From Alphaproteobacteria bacterium UBA1303 (GTDB lineage: Bacteria; Pseudomonadota; Alphaproteobacteria; Micropepsales; Micropepsaceae): a stretch of DNA of 32,077 bases. Below are positions 16,701-24,390 of the stretch, in pieces. The notes beneath the pieces were generated by a model. It was given only the letters and a program-made list of their open reading frames with translations. It did not search any database and was not told where the DNA came from. Within the stretch, counting starts at the first letter, position 1, and the number at the start of each line of letters is the position of its first letter. The stretch lies in NCBI GenBank assembly GCA_002307315.1, contig DBTZ01000031.1, positions 529 through 32,605 on the forward strand, in the 5' to 3' direction. A program made the position numbers and the translations under genes.

Positions 16701-19317
16701 CTTGCGCGCCGATTTGATTGCACAAGAAACCCGCACGCGTCTTTCGGCGGTGGCACGGATCGTTCTGGCGGCGCGCCAAGGAACCTTATCGGATCAATTG
16801 GCCCGCCGCCACGAATCCTCGATGGCGTTGCCGCCGCCGAAACATACGCCTACCGTAGAAGCGATACCGCCGTTTACTATGCCCGAACTCGAATTCTTCA
16901 ACGGCCTCGGCGGTTTTGCTGCAAACGGCAAGGAATACGTCACTGTTCTAAAAATGGGGCAGGTGACACCGGCGCCGTGGCTGAACGTTATCGCCAACCA
17001 AGCCTTCGGATTTCAGATTGCTGTGGAAGGCGGCGGCTACAGCTGGTCGGAAAGTAGCCGCGAAAATCAGATAACACCTTGGTCTAATGATCCGGTGAGT
17101 GACAATCCGGGGGAGGTCTTCTATGTCGGCGACGATGACAGCGGCGAAGTATGGTGTCCCACCGCATTACCGATTCGCGATGCCTCGCCATATATCGTGC
17201 GCCATGGCCAAGGCTACAGTCGATTTGAACATGCAGTGCATGGCATAGAACTCGATTTGTTGCAATTTGTCCCTTTGCACGATTCGATAAAAATTTCGCG
17301 GCTGAAAATTCGCAACACATCGGCAAAAGTGCGACGACTTACCCTTACATCTTATGCCGAGTGGGTGTTGGGGCCGTCGCGGGAGCGTGCCGCTGCGCAT
17401 ATTATCACCGAAATTGATCCGCAAACCCAGGCGCTGTTTGCCCGCAATCCGTGGAATGCGACGTTTGCCGCGCGCATCGCCTTCGCCGACATGGCCGGAC
17501 GGCAAACCGATTGGACCGGCGATCGTCGCGAATTTATCGGAAGAAACGGCAGGCTCAACAATCCCACCGCGTTGGCGCCGGATGCGCCGCCGCTGTCGAA
17601 GCGCGTGGGCGCCGGGCTGGACCCTTGCGGCGTCTTGCAAACACCGCTGATGCTGGCCCCCGGCGAGACAGTCGAGATTATCTGCTTTCTCGGCGAAGCG
17701 GCTGGCGCGACGGAAGCTCAAAACCTGATCGCACGCTATCGCACCGCCGACCTTAACGCCGTGTTTGGCGATGTCGTGCGGTATTGGGAAGCAGTGTGCG
17801 GCGCGGTACAGGTTAAGACCCCGGACCGGGCGATGGACATTATGCTCAACCGTTGGCTTGCCTATCAGACGCTGGCCTGCCGGATGTGGGCGCGCTCGGC
17901 ATTTTATCAGGCCAGCGGGGCCTATGGCTTCCGCGATCAATTGCAAGACGCGATAGCGCTGACATTGGCCGAACCGAGCATCGCCCGCGAACACATCCTG
18001 CGCGCTGCCGCTCGGCAGTTCGCCGCAGGCGACGTTCAGCATTGGTGGCTGACGCCGTTCGGCCAGGGCGTGCGCACCCGCATTTCCGATGATCGGATTT
18101 GGCTGGCCTATACCGTAGCGCAGTATGTCGAAATCACCGGCGATTGCGCAATCCTCGACGAGCAGGTTCCGTTTCTCGAAGGCCAAAACTTGCGCTCTGA
18201 CGAGACCGATGTCTATTTTCAACCGGAAGGCTCCGGCGAGATCGCGCCGCTGTTTGAGCATTGCGCCCGCGGTCTCGACGGTGCCATGAGAACCGGCGCG
18301 CATGGTTTGCCTTTGATCGGCACCGGCGACTGGAACGACGGATTGAACCGGGTCGGCGTGGGCGGCAAGGGCGAAAGCGTCTGGCTCGGTTGGTTTCTGC
18401 ATGCGACACTGTTGGCGTTTGCGCCCCTTGCGGAAGCGCGCCAGGATGCACATGCAGATGTCTGGCGGACGCATGCATCGAAGCTACACGTTGCGTTAGA
18501 GCGCGACGGTTGGGACGGTGAGTGGTATCGGCGCGGCTTCTTCGATGACGGAGCGCCGTTCGGCACCGCAAGCGACAGCGAATGTCGGATTGATTCCATC
18601 GCCCAATCGTGGAGCATTATCGGCGGCGGCGGCGACCCGGCTCACGCCTTGCGCGCAATGCAATCGGTCGAGGACCAGCTCATTCGTCGCGACAGCGGGC
18701 TGGCGTTATTGTTTACGCCTCCGTTCGACCGTTCGCCGCGCGATCCCGGCTACATCAAGGGCTATCCGCCCGGCATTCGCGAAAACGGCGGCCAATATAC
18801 CCATGCGGCGGCTTGGGCGGTGATGGCATTCGCAAGTCTTGGCGAAGGAGATAATGCGGCGAAGCTGTTCTCTCTACTCAATCCGATCGGTCACACCAGT
18901 ACGCGAGCAGACATCAACCGCTACAAGGTAGAGCCCTATGTCGCCGCCGCCGATATTTATTCGGTGCCGCCGCATGTCGGCCGCGGTGGTTGGACTTGGT
19001 ATACCGGATCGGCAGGCTGGCTGTATCGCGCCGGAATTGAATCCATACTCGGGCTGCGCCGCCGCGGCGCATTTTTGTTAATTGACCCGTGCATCCCCCA
19101 AAACTGGCCGCGCTTCGAAATCGTCTATCGTCATGCCACCACCAGTTACAATATCGTGGTCGAAAATCCGCACGGCGTTTGTCGCGGCATCGCCGTACTG
19201 GAGCTCGATAGCCGGCCTTTGCCGATAGCGCCGTCCATGGTGCCGCTGGCCGATGACGAAAATGTTCATATCATCCATATCGTGTTGGGAAATGCCGTAC
19301 CACCGACAGAAAACTAG
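10798..19317 (+). CDS. ndvB: Cyclic beta-1,2-glucan synthase (NdvB/ChvB/Cgs)
   Basis: At 2839 residues this is a full-length member of this very large inner-membrane enzyme family, which primes, elongates, trims and cyclises beta-1,2-glucan from UDP-glucose. Such glucans collect in the periplasm for osmotic adaptation and host contact. Hydrophobic segments lie at about 402-455, 806-860 and 935-980. The GT84 glycosyltransferase part has the DSD motif (D626, D628) and QHRWARGDW (773-781). A glucoamylase-like domain follows (YNWYDTRDL from 1086), then large beta-sandwich regions and a C-terminal GH94 phosphorylase-like domain with GTGDWNDG at 2508-2515, used for chain-length control. No ATG or GTG precedes it in frame back to the stop at 10696; TTG at 10798 has AAAGG five bases upstream, so I accept TTG. 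No ndvA/chvA exporter gene is in the window. The stop codon lies inside repeat copy B. Confidence 0.96.
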   Translation: MAYFFHCPWGRALAATPWQSDAPIREELFSAERLEQHARSLAAAQRITAKPAHLRPLAARLKDNETTLLTDYGILSDAVRTGQTVTPAAEWLIDNYHIVEKQIREARDDLPPGYYRQLPKLADGPFAGYPRVFGIAWAFVAHTDSRFDADMLCRFVRAYQSVEPLRIGELWALAITIRIVLVENLRRAAVRIVGNRAARQAADSVADRLLGVNGYVVEPIAAVLKKYAHELLPTVFAVQLIQRLRDQDPRVTPALVWLDKRLSALGTTADALVHSEHQRQGTTSVTTQNIITSMRQISDTDWTELFERVSLVDDVLKSGSDFANMDFTTRNIYRSAIEELARGSGKTELEITRAALITASECRDDGDKRTGDPGYYLIAGGRRAFEKNILYYPPVRRLTSRVIARIGIGGYIGGILVVAAMVLLMPLMAFGMPPGWPFVVLALLGMSPAMDLSVALINRLAMRLFGASILPGLELKDGIPANLRTLVAVPTMLTGKAAIKEHIERLEVHFLASPEGEIHFALLTDWTDAATEHVAGDDDLLAAAAAGIAELNQRYGAAPGGARFILLHRRRIWNQEQGQWIGWERKRGKLHELNRLLRGASDTTYMTVAGEPPTAPSAVRYVVTLDSDTRLPRETVRRLVGKMAHPLNFPRFDIAAGRITEGYAVLQPRVTPSLPVGCEGSPFQRIFSSMSGIDPYASAVSDVYQDVFGEGSYAGKGIYDIDAFEAALDNHVPENTLLSHDLFEGSFARAGLASDIEVVEEFPSRYDVAAARQHRWARGDWQLLPWIFGRGKNVLPLIGRWKMFDNLRRTLSAPASVLALLAGWLLPAPTAGYWTLFILSTIALPALLPVLAALWPRRARITARSYLHALAGDCELALAQTALTVTFLAEQACLMLDAVIRTLFRLFVSRRNLLEWVTAAHAMHRPRLDIIGFSQRMLGGVVIGIGTASALWLTGGGTWPVATPIIVLWILSPAIALWSSFSPKVAGRLAVSPPDAQYLRYVARRTWRYFETFVTAADHMLPPDNFQEDPKPVLAHRTSPTNIGLYLLSAISARDFGWMGTLEAVERLEATFATMNGLKRFRGHFYNWYDTRDLRPLDPLYISTVDSGNLAGHLIAAANACREWKTDRLSPDLKLAGIADAFALARQAVRGLPGDRHTEFIARAELDDALGAVETTLNRATPTQAELPRRLEILAGQAAIIFDVAQTLTSMGDDEIGTEMLFWVRAVKNSIASHQRDGVRDTEIGLRLTTLESAMRTMTNAMEFGFLFEPKRKLFSIGYLEPEGRLDKSCYDLLASEARLASFVAIAKGDVPPKHWFRLGRDVTPIESGAALISWSGSMFEYLMPSLVMRAPAGSLIEETSNLIVRRQISYGRERRLPWGISEAAFNARDLEFTYQYSNFGVPGLGLKRGLNENAVVAPYATALAAMVAPGAAAKNLVRLTALTARGRYGFYESVDFTPSRLPDGSPLAVIHAYMAHHQGMSIVAIADALLDAKMRARFHKEPMIQATELLLQERTPRDVAHARPWAQEVKPAPADDTPNRPYVRHLRTALTAIPAVQLLSNGRYAVMLTAAGSGYSRWCGQAVTRWREDATCDNWGTYIYLRDVKSGKLWSAGAQPCGADPDTYDAWFREDRAEFSRRDGTITTGLEVIVSSEADAEVRRLSVTNAGYQTRDIEITSFAELVLAPAAADAAHPAFSKLFVQTEYDPRAGVILATRRRRTPEEPEIWLAHLSVVEGETVGKTQIETDRAKFLGRGREPHAPRAMDGRTLSGSIGTVLDPIFALRRRIRVHSGETVRVSFWTIAASSRIDVLDLADKHCDASAYHRAASLAWTQAQVQLRHLGITAEEAGLFQRLAGRVLYAGPSLRPPSDVITRGAGGPSALWAQGISGDIPIVLVRIDDTADLALVGQLLRAHEYWRIKRLAVDLVILNERSSSYVQDLHNAIETMVRASQSRPKVGADESHGSVFVLRADLIAQETRTRLSAVARIVLAARQGTLSDQLARRHESSMALPPPKHTPTVEAIPPFTMPELEFFNGLGGFAANGKEYVTVLKMGQVTPAPWLNVIANQAFGFQIAVEGGGYSWSESSRENQITPWSNDPVSDNPGEVFYVGDDDSGEVWCPTALPIRDASPYIVRHGQGYSRFEHAVHGIELDLLQFVPLHDSIKISRLKIRNTSAKVRRLTLTSYAEWVLGPSRERAAAHIITEIDPQTQALFARNPWNATFAARIAFADMAGRQTDWTGDRREFIGRNGRLNNPTALAPDAPPLSKRVGAGLDPCGVLQTPLMLAPGETVEIICFLGEAAGATEAQNLIARYRTADLNAVFGDVVRYWEAVCGAVQVKTPDRAMDIMLNRWLAYQTLACRMWARSAFYQASGAYGFRDQLQDAIALTLAEPSIAREHILRAAARQFAAGDVQHWWLTPFGQGVRTRISDDRIWLAYTVAQYVEITGDCAILDEQVPFLEGQNLRSDETDVYFQPEGSGEIAPLFEHCARGLDGAMRTGAHGLPLIGTGDWNDGLNRVGVGGKGESVWLGWFLHATLLAFAPLAEARQDAHADVWRTHASKLHVALERDGWDGEWYRRGFFDDGAPFGTASDSECRIDSIAQSWSIIGGGGDPAHALRAMQSVEDQLIRRDSGLALLFTPPFDRSPRDPGYIKGYPPGIRENGGQYTHAAAWAVMAFASLGEGDNAAKLFSLLNPIGHTSTRADINRYKVEPYVAAADIYSVPPHVGRGGWTWYTGSAGWLYRAGIESILGLRRRGAFLLIDPCIPQNWPRFEIVYRHATTSYNIVVENPHGVCRGIAVLELDSRPLPIAPSMVPLADDENVHIIHIVLGNAVPPTEN

Positions 19318-19354
19318 AGCATTTCACTGTTTAACGGAAACACCGAAATGCCCT
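19316..19354 (+). repeat. Palindromic repeat, copy B, overlapping the glucan synthase stop
   Basis: AGAGCATTTC (19316-19325) pairs with GAAATGCCCT (19345-19354) with one mismatch. The first two bases belong to the TAG stop codon of the upstream gene. It may act as that gene's 3' hairpin. Copy A lies in opposite orientation at 10633-10673. Confidence 0.65.
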
Positions 19355-19479
19355 AAAGACGGCCAATCGTATGTGTGGAGAATGGTTCGTCGGAAATTGT
19401 GTCCCCACTACGCAGAGCTGGTCACAAGTCAAACGGTTTTTCTTCATCGCTCGCCGACAGTCGACGGCTGCCGCCGCCA

Positions 19480-21636
19480 TTATGAAGATGTACCCGCAAA
19501 ATCCCCATCGATCAGTTTCAGCCACGCGTCTTCGTCCATCACCGTAACGCCGTATTGCTTGGCCTCGGCCAACTTCGAGCCGGCACCTGCGCCGGCAACC
19601 ACCAGATCGGTCTTTCTCGACACCGAGCTGGCCACTTTAGCACCCAGGGCTTCCGCCCGCGCCTTGGCCTCGGCGCGGGTCATCTTTTCCAAACTGCCGG
19701 TGAACACCACGATCTTGCCCGCGACCGGCGAACTTGAGGCGGCGGGGGCGGCCACATCGAGCACCGTCACTTGCGCAACGAGACGGTCCATGGCTTCGCG
19801 ATTGCGAGGTTCGACAAAGAATTCAGAAATCGCCTCGGCCATGGTTTCGCCGATACCTTCGATGGCAGTCAGATCGGAAATGGCGTGATCGCTTGCCATC
19901 GATGCTTCAAGCACCGCCAGCGAATGGAATTGCCGCGCCATCAGCTTGGCCGACGTTTCGCCGACATGGCGGATGCCGAGGGCGAACAGGAGGCGGTCAA
20001 GCGGAATGATGCGGCGCGCCTCGATGGCGGCTAGCAGGTTGTCCATCTCCTTAAAGGTGCGCTTATCGTCCCGAATGGGCTGCTTGACTTTGCGCCCGGT
20101 CTTTTTCTCGCGCTCGCGCGATTGCCGCTTGCGTTCCTCCAGCAGCACCGCCTTGACCTCGTCGGGGTGATCCTTGAGGCGAAAGATGTCGGCCGGTTCC
20201 TTCAGCAATCCTCTTTTGTAAAACAAACCGACGATATTTTCGCCCAGCCCTTCGATGTCGAAGCAATAGCGCGAGACGAAGTGGATCAACCGCTCGACGA
20301 TTTGCGCCGAACAGACGAGACCGCCGGAGCAGCGCCAATCGACCTCGCCCTCCTCGCGCACCGCGTGACACCCGCAGAACGGACAAACACGGGGAAAGAC
20401 GAACGGCACGCTATTCGCCGGCCTTTTTTCGAAAATCACCCGCACGATTTGCGGGATCACATCACCGGCGCGCTGCACCACCACGGTATCCTTGATGCGT
20501 ACATCTTTGCGCGCAATCTCGTCCTCGTTGTGCAAGGTGGCGTTCGAAACAAACACCCCGCCGACATTGATTTCCCGCAGCTTCGCCACCGGCGTCAGCT
20601 TGCCGGTGCGGCCGACCTGAATGTCGATGGCTTCGACCACAGTCTCGGCCTGCTCGGCGGGAAATTTGTGGGCGGTCGCCCATCGCGGGCTTCGAGCGAT
20701 GAAACCGAGGCGTCGCTGCAAATCGAGATCGTCGATCTTGTAGACCACGCCGTCGATGTCGTAGCCGAGAAGGGCGCGCTTTTCGCCGATAGCGCGGAAA
20801 AAGGCGATCAATTCGGCCGCGCTCCGGCAACGGCGGATTTCCGGGTTAACCGAGAATCCGTAGCGCTTGAACGCCTGCAGCATCCCCCAATGGGTGTCGG
20901 CCGGCATGTCGCCGACCTCGCCCCAGGCGTAGGCGAAGAAACGCAAAGAACGCGAAGCGGTGATGCTCGGATCGAGCTGACGCAAACTGCCGGCGGCGGC
21001 ATTGCGCGGGTTGGCGAATATTTTTCCCCCTGCCGCCTGTTGACGCTCGTTCAAAGCGGAAAAATCGGCGTGGCTCATGTAGACTTCGCCGCGCACCTCC
21101 AGCACCTGCGGCGCGCCGTCAATACGCAGCGGCACATCCTTCAACGTGCGTAAGTTGGCGGTAATGTCCTCGCCTTCGACGCCGTCGCCGCGCGTCGCCC
21201 CCAGCACGAACACGCCGTCTTCGTAGCGCAAGGATGCCGATAACCCGTCGATCTTGGGTTCGGCGACGAAGGCGAGCTGCGCATCGTCGGCAAGGCCGAG
21301 AAAGCGGCGAATACGGCCGCAGAATTCCTCGACATCTTCATCCGAGAACGCATTGTCGAGCGACAGCATTGCAATGCGGTGCGCGACCTTGGCGAATTTC
21401 TCGGACGGCTTGGCGCCGACGCGGTGCGACGGGCTGTCGGCACGCACCAGATCGGGGAACCGCGCCTCAATCGCGGCGTTGCGCTTGCGTAAATCGTCGT
21501 ATTCGAAATCGAACAGCTTGGGCGCGTCGTCGCGGTAATATTGCGCATCGGCATCGGCAATAACGCGAGCAAGGCGTGCCAGTTCGCCCTTCGCCTCGGC
21601 TTCGGTCAGCTCTGCTACCAGCTTCGGCGTTTTCAT
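19480..21636 (-). CDS. ligA: NAD-dependent DNA ligase LigA
   Basis: A 718-residue LigA that seals nicks in duplex DNA using NAD+, needed for Okazaki-fragment joining and repair. Domains in order: NAD-binding Ia region (YYRDDAPK), adenylation domain with the AMP-accepting lysine K128 in AEPKIDGLS, OB fold, a four-cysteine zinc finger (C418, C421, C436, C442, with an extra C423), helix-hairpin-helix repeats (about 530-620) and a C-terminal BRCT domain (about 640-710, VVFTGSLEKM). It is longer than the usual 670 or so residues because of a very basic segment at about 498-530 between zinc finger and HhH region. The ATG overlaps the recN stop by 4 bp (ATGA), so the two are translationally coupled. 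The gene converges on the glucan synthase. Confidence 0.97.
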   Translation of the reverse strand: MKTPKLVAELTEAEAKGELARLARVIADADAQYYRDDAPKLFDFEYDDLRKRNAAIEARFPDLVRADSPSHRVGAKPSEKFAKVAHRIAMLSLDNAFSDEDVEEFCGRIRRFLGLADDAQLAFVAEPKIDGLSASLRYEDGVFVLGATRGDGVEGEDITANLRTLKDVPLRIDGAPQVLEVRGEVYMSHADFSALNERQQAAGGKIFANPRNAAAGSLRQLDPSITASRSLRFFAYAWGEVGDMPADTHWGMLQAFKRYGFSVNPEIRRCRSAAELIAFFRAIGEKRALLGYDIDGVVYKIDDLDLQRRLGFIARSPRWATAHKFPAEQAETVVEAIDIQVGRTGKLTPVAKLREINVGGVFVSNATLHNEDEIARKDVRIKDTVVVQRAGDVIPQIVRVIFEKRPANSVPFVFPRVCPFCGCHAVREEGEVDWRCSGGLVCSAQIVERLIHFVSRYCFDIEGLGENIVGLFYKRGLLKEPADIFRLKDHPDEVKAVLLEERKRQSREREKKTGRKVKQPIRDDKRTFKEMDNLLAAIEARRIIPLDRLLFALGIRHVGETSAKLMARQFHSLAVLEASMASDHAISDLTAIEGIGETMAEAISEFFVEPRNREAMDRLVAQVTVLDVAAPAASSSPVAGKIVVFTGSLEKMTRAEAKARAEALGAKVASSVSRKTDLVVAGAGAGSKLAEAKQYGVTVMDEDAWLKLIDGDFAGTSS

Positions 21637-23315
21637 GCCTTCTTCCGCGCCACCTTTTTCGGCCGCTGCGCCTCTTCGATCAGCTTCTTGGCGGCGGCAC
21701 GGGCTTCGTCGGTCACCGAGGCGCCGGACAGCATCCGCGCCACTTCCTCGACGCGCTCCTCGTCACTTAAACGCACCACCGTGGTCTTGTCTTTGACCCG
21801 CGTAATGCGGAAGTGTTTCGCCGCCCGCGCCGCCACCTGCGGCGAATGGGTGACCAACAGCACCTGCGCGCTTTCCGCCAAGCGCTGCAACCGCTCGCCC
21901 ACCGCGTCGGCCACCGCGCCGCCGACGCCGCGATCGACCTCGTCGAACACCAGCGCCGCAGGCGGACGCTCCTCGGCCAAAGCCACCTTAATGGCCAACG
22001 AAAATCGCGCCAACTCGCCGCCGGAAGCGATCTTGGTCAGCGGACCGAAGGGGGCGCCTGACACGGTTGCAATTTCGAAGGCAACGCGTTCCAGCCCCTG
22101 CGCCGATGGCACTTCGAGTGCCGCCAAAGCCACCCGGAAGCGGGCGTGACCAAGCTTAAGCGGCTTCAGCTCCGCCGCCACCGCCGCTTCGAGCTTCGAT
22201 GCCACCGCAGCGCGCGCCACCGAAAGTTTTTTGCCCGCCGCCCGCATGTCGGCTTCGGCAGATTTCAGCGCCGCCTCGGCGGCGGCGATTTTCTCGCCGC
22301 CCAGATCGATCAGATCAAGCCGCGCCCTGAAAGCGGCCAATACCTCCGCTAGCGCATCGGGCGCGACCGAGAACTTGCGTGCCGCCGCGCGAATGGCAAA
22401 CAGCCGTTCCTCCTTGCGCTCCAGTTCGGAGGGATCGGCATCGAGACGGACAAGAAAACTTTCCAACTCGCGCCGCGCCTCTTCGGCAGAGGCGAACGCC
22501 GCCTCCAGTGCGGCCAACGCCGGGGCGGCGGCCTCGCGCGCCTCGTCGCCCAAATGCGAGATTTTCCGCAGCGCACCGGAGAGCAGATTCTCTGCCCCGC
22601 GTTCGCCCGCCAGCATCTCGCCGGCCGCCGAAATATCTTCGGCGATGCGCGCGGCATTCATCAACAGCGCCCGCTCGCCCGCCAACGCGGCTTCTTCACC
22701 GGGCAATGCATCGAGCGCCGCCAGTTCCTCGACCGCCGCCTTGATGTAATCGGCATCTTCCGCGGCCTTGATTTGTTCGGCCTTTATGCCATCCAGTGTG
22801 GCGCGCGCGGATGCAAAATCGGCAAACCGCGCGGCCAACGCGGCGCATAAATCCTCGTGCCCGCCGAAGGCATCGAGAAGCCCGCGATGGGTGGCGACAT
22901 CGAATAGGCCGCGGTCGTCGGCTTGCCCGTTCACCTCCAACAGCAGCGCGCCGACATCCTTCAGAAGCTGCACGCCTACCGGTTCGTCGTTGAGAAAGGC
23001 ACGGCTACGCCCGTCGGCGCTCAAGGTGCGGCGAAAGACGATCTCGCCCTCGGCGACGATGCCCTGTTCGGCCAGCAGCGCCCGCGCCGGATGTTTTGGC
23101 GGCGGATCGAACACCGCCGCAGCAGAGCCCTGAGAGGCGCCAGGGCGAACCGTCGCCCGCCCCGACCCGCGCCCACCGCTGGCAAGACCCAAGGCATCGA
23201 GCAGGATGGATTTGCCCGCCCCGGTTTCGCCGGTCAGCACGTTGAGACCGGGGACGAATTCCAGCGTCGCCGTTTCGATCAACACGATGTCGCGCACAGT
23301 CAGCGCCGCGAGCAT
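21633..23315 (-). CDS. recN: DNA repair protein RecN
   Basis: A 560-residue SMC-like ATPase that acts in recombinational repair of double-strand breaks. The Walker A motif GETGAGKS lies at residues 29-36, a long Ala/Glu-rich coiled coil fills the middle (about 150-370), the ABC signature reads ASGGELARFSLAI and Walker B reads ALVFDEVDRGVGG near the C-terminus. The Q/NGQ segment VNGQADDRGLFD is also present. ATG at 23315 is preceded by AAGG at six bases. It lies 69 bp downstream of bamD on the same strand and overlaps ligA by 4 bp. No SOS box was seen in the short upstream gap; transcription may come from bamD. Confidence 0.96.
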   Translation of the reverse strand: MLAALTVRDIVLIETATLEFVPGLNVLTGETGAGKSILLDALGLASGGRGSGRATVRPGASQGSAAAVFDPPPKHPARALLAEQGIVAEGEIVFRRTLSADGRSRAFLNDEPVGVQLLKDVGALLLEVNGQADDRGLFDVATHRGLLDAFGGHEDLCAALAARFADFASARATLDGIKAEQIKAAEDADYIKAAVEELAALDALPGEEAALAGERALLMNAARIAEDISAAGEMLAGERGAENLLSGALRKISHLGDEAREAAAPALAALEAAFASAEEARRELESFLVRLDADPSELERKEERLFAIRAAARKFSVAPDALAEVLAAFRARLDLIDLGGEKIAAAEAALKSAEADMRAAGKKLSVARAAVASKLEAAVAAELKPLKLGHARFRVALAALEVPSAQGLERVAFEIATVSGAPFGPLTKIASGGELARFSLAIKVALAEERPPAALVFDEVDRGVGGAVADAVGERLQRLAESAQVLLVTHSPQVAARAAKHFRITRVKDKTTVVRLSDEERVEEVARMLSGASVTDEARAAAKKLIEEAQRPKKVARKKA

Positions 23316-23384
23316 GGCTTGCCTTCGCGAATCTTATCCGGATCCATCGAAACAGCGGACGCAACCAAGATCAAGGGCGCAGGC

Positions 23385-24245
23385 TCAAGTGCCAGATCCG
23401 AACGCCTTGCTGATCCATGAATTTTTGTCCTCGACGGGCTTAAGCTTGTGGCCGGTCAGAAGATCGTAAGCCGCTTTGTACCAAGAGCTACCGGGGTAGT
23501 TATGACCGAGAACGGCAGCAGCCGTCTGCGCCTCGCTGGTGAGACCGAGCGCATAGTAGGCTTCGGTCAGCCGCTCCAGCGCTTCGGCAATCTGCGAGGT
23601 CTTCTGATACTGCTCCACCACGACACGAAAGCGGTTAATGGCGCCGATATAATCGCCCTGGAACAGGTAATAGCGGCCAATGTCCATCTCCTTGCCGGCA
23701 AGATGGTCGTAGGTCAGGTCGATTTTCAAGGTGGCGTCGCGGGCGTATTCGGTATTGGGAAAGCGCTGCACCACGTCCTGCAGGGCCACCAACGCGATCT
23801 GCGTCTTCTCCTGATCGCGCTCGACGTCCACAATCTGCTCGTAGAGCGAGACCGACTTTATGTAAAACGCGTAGGCCACTTCCTTACTGCCGGGGTGCAA
23901 GGTGATGAACTGCTCGGCGGAACCGATCGCCTCGGTGTACTTGTTGGCTTCGTAATAACAGAAGACGCTCATCAAAGAGGCGCGACGAGCCCAGATTGAA
24001 TAAGGATGCTGGCGTTCGACCTCGGCGAACTGCTTGGCACCCTCCTCCCAGTCGCCGCTCCGCACCTTTTTCCAGGCATCGCGGTAGATCGTATAGATCG
24101 GCCGTTCGCGATAGACGGCATCCTTGCTCGCATCCGGACCCATCGGATTATTGCTTCTCAGCCAGCTGCAACCGGATAGCAGTAATGCACTTAGGAGAAC
24201 CGTCGTCGTGGCGAGAAGGCGCAGAGTATGCTTTGATGGCGTCAT
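23385..24245 (-). CDS. bamD: Outer-membrane assembly lipoprotein BamD
   Basis: A 286-residue lipoprotein of the BAM complex, which folds beta-barrel proteins into the outer membrane. I chose ATG at 24245 because it places a proper lipoprotein signal at the N-terminus: a basic start (MTPSKHTLR), a hydrophobic core and the lipobox LLSGC with the lipidated C26. The frame is open further upstream, but those residues do not resemble the family. The mature part contains five TPR-like repeats (for example GDWEEGAKQFAEVERQHPYS and NKYTEAIGSAEQFITLHPGS). The gene lies between lpxC and recN on the same strand, the common alphaproteobacterial order. Confidence 0.96.
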   Translation of the reverse strand: MTPSKHTLRLLATTTVLLSALLLSGCSWLRSNNPMGPDASKDAVYRERPIYTIYRDAWKKVRSGDWEEGAKQFAEVERQHPYSIWARRASLMSVFCYYEANKYTEAIGSAEQFITLHPGSKEVAYAFYIKSVSLYEQIVDVERDQEKTQIALVALQDVVQRFPNTEYARDATLKIDLTYDHLAGKEMDIGRYYLFQGDYIGAINRFRVVVEQYQKTSQIAEALERLTEAYYALGLTSEAQTAAAVLGHNYPGSSWYKAAYDLLTGHKLKPVEDKNSWISKAFGSGT

Positions 24246-24390
24246 GGAAAGGTTCCGTAGCGGTGCGACGGGTTTCGGATAAGAAGCGCGATAATACAAA
24301 AGACTAACCCGTCCCCTTATGCCACCGAGGTGCAAGCCCGGTCTAGAGGAAGAGACCGACAGGACCGATTTTTCTATCGTCGCTAGCAGG

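Noticed and set aside
19355..19479. Search for an attachment-site copy of the tRNA 3' end in the gap before ligA
   Set aside because: No match to the T-arm/acceptor sequence of the tRNA was seen.
19253..19888. 211-residue plus-strand open frame at the convergent end of ndvB and ligA
   Set aside because: It overlaps the coding ends of both genes and has a Ser/Thr/Ala-rich shadow composition.
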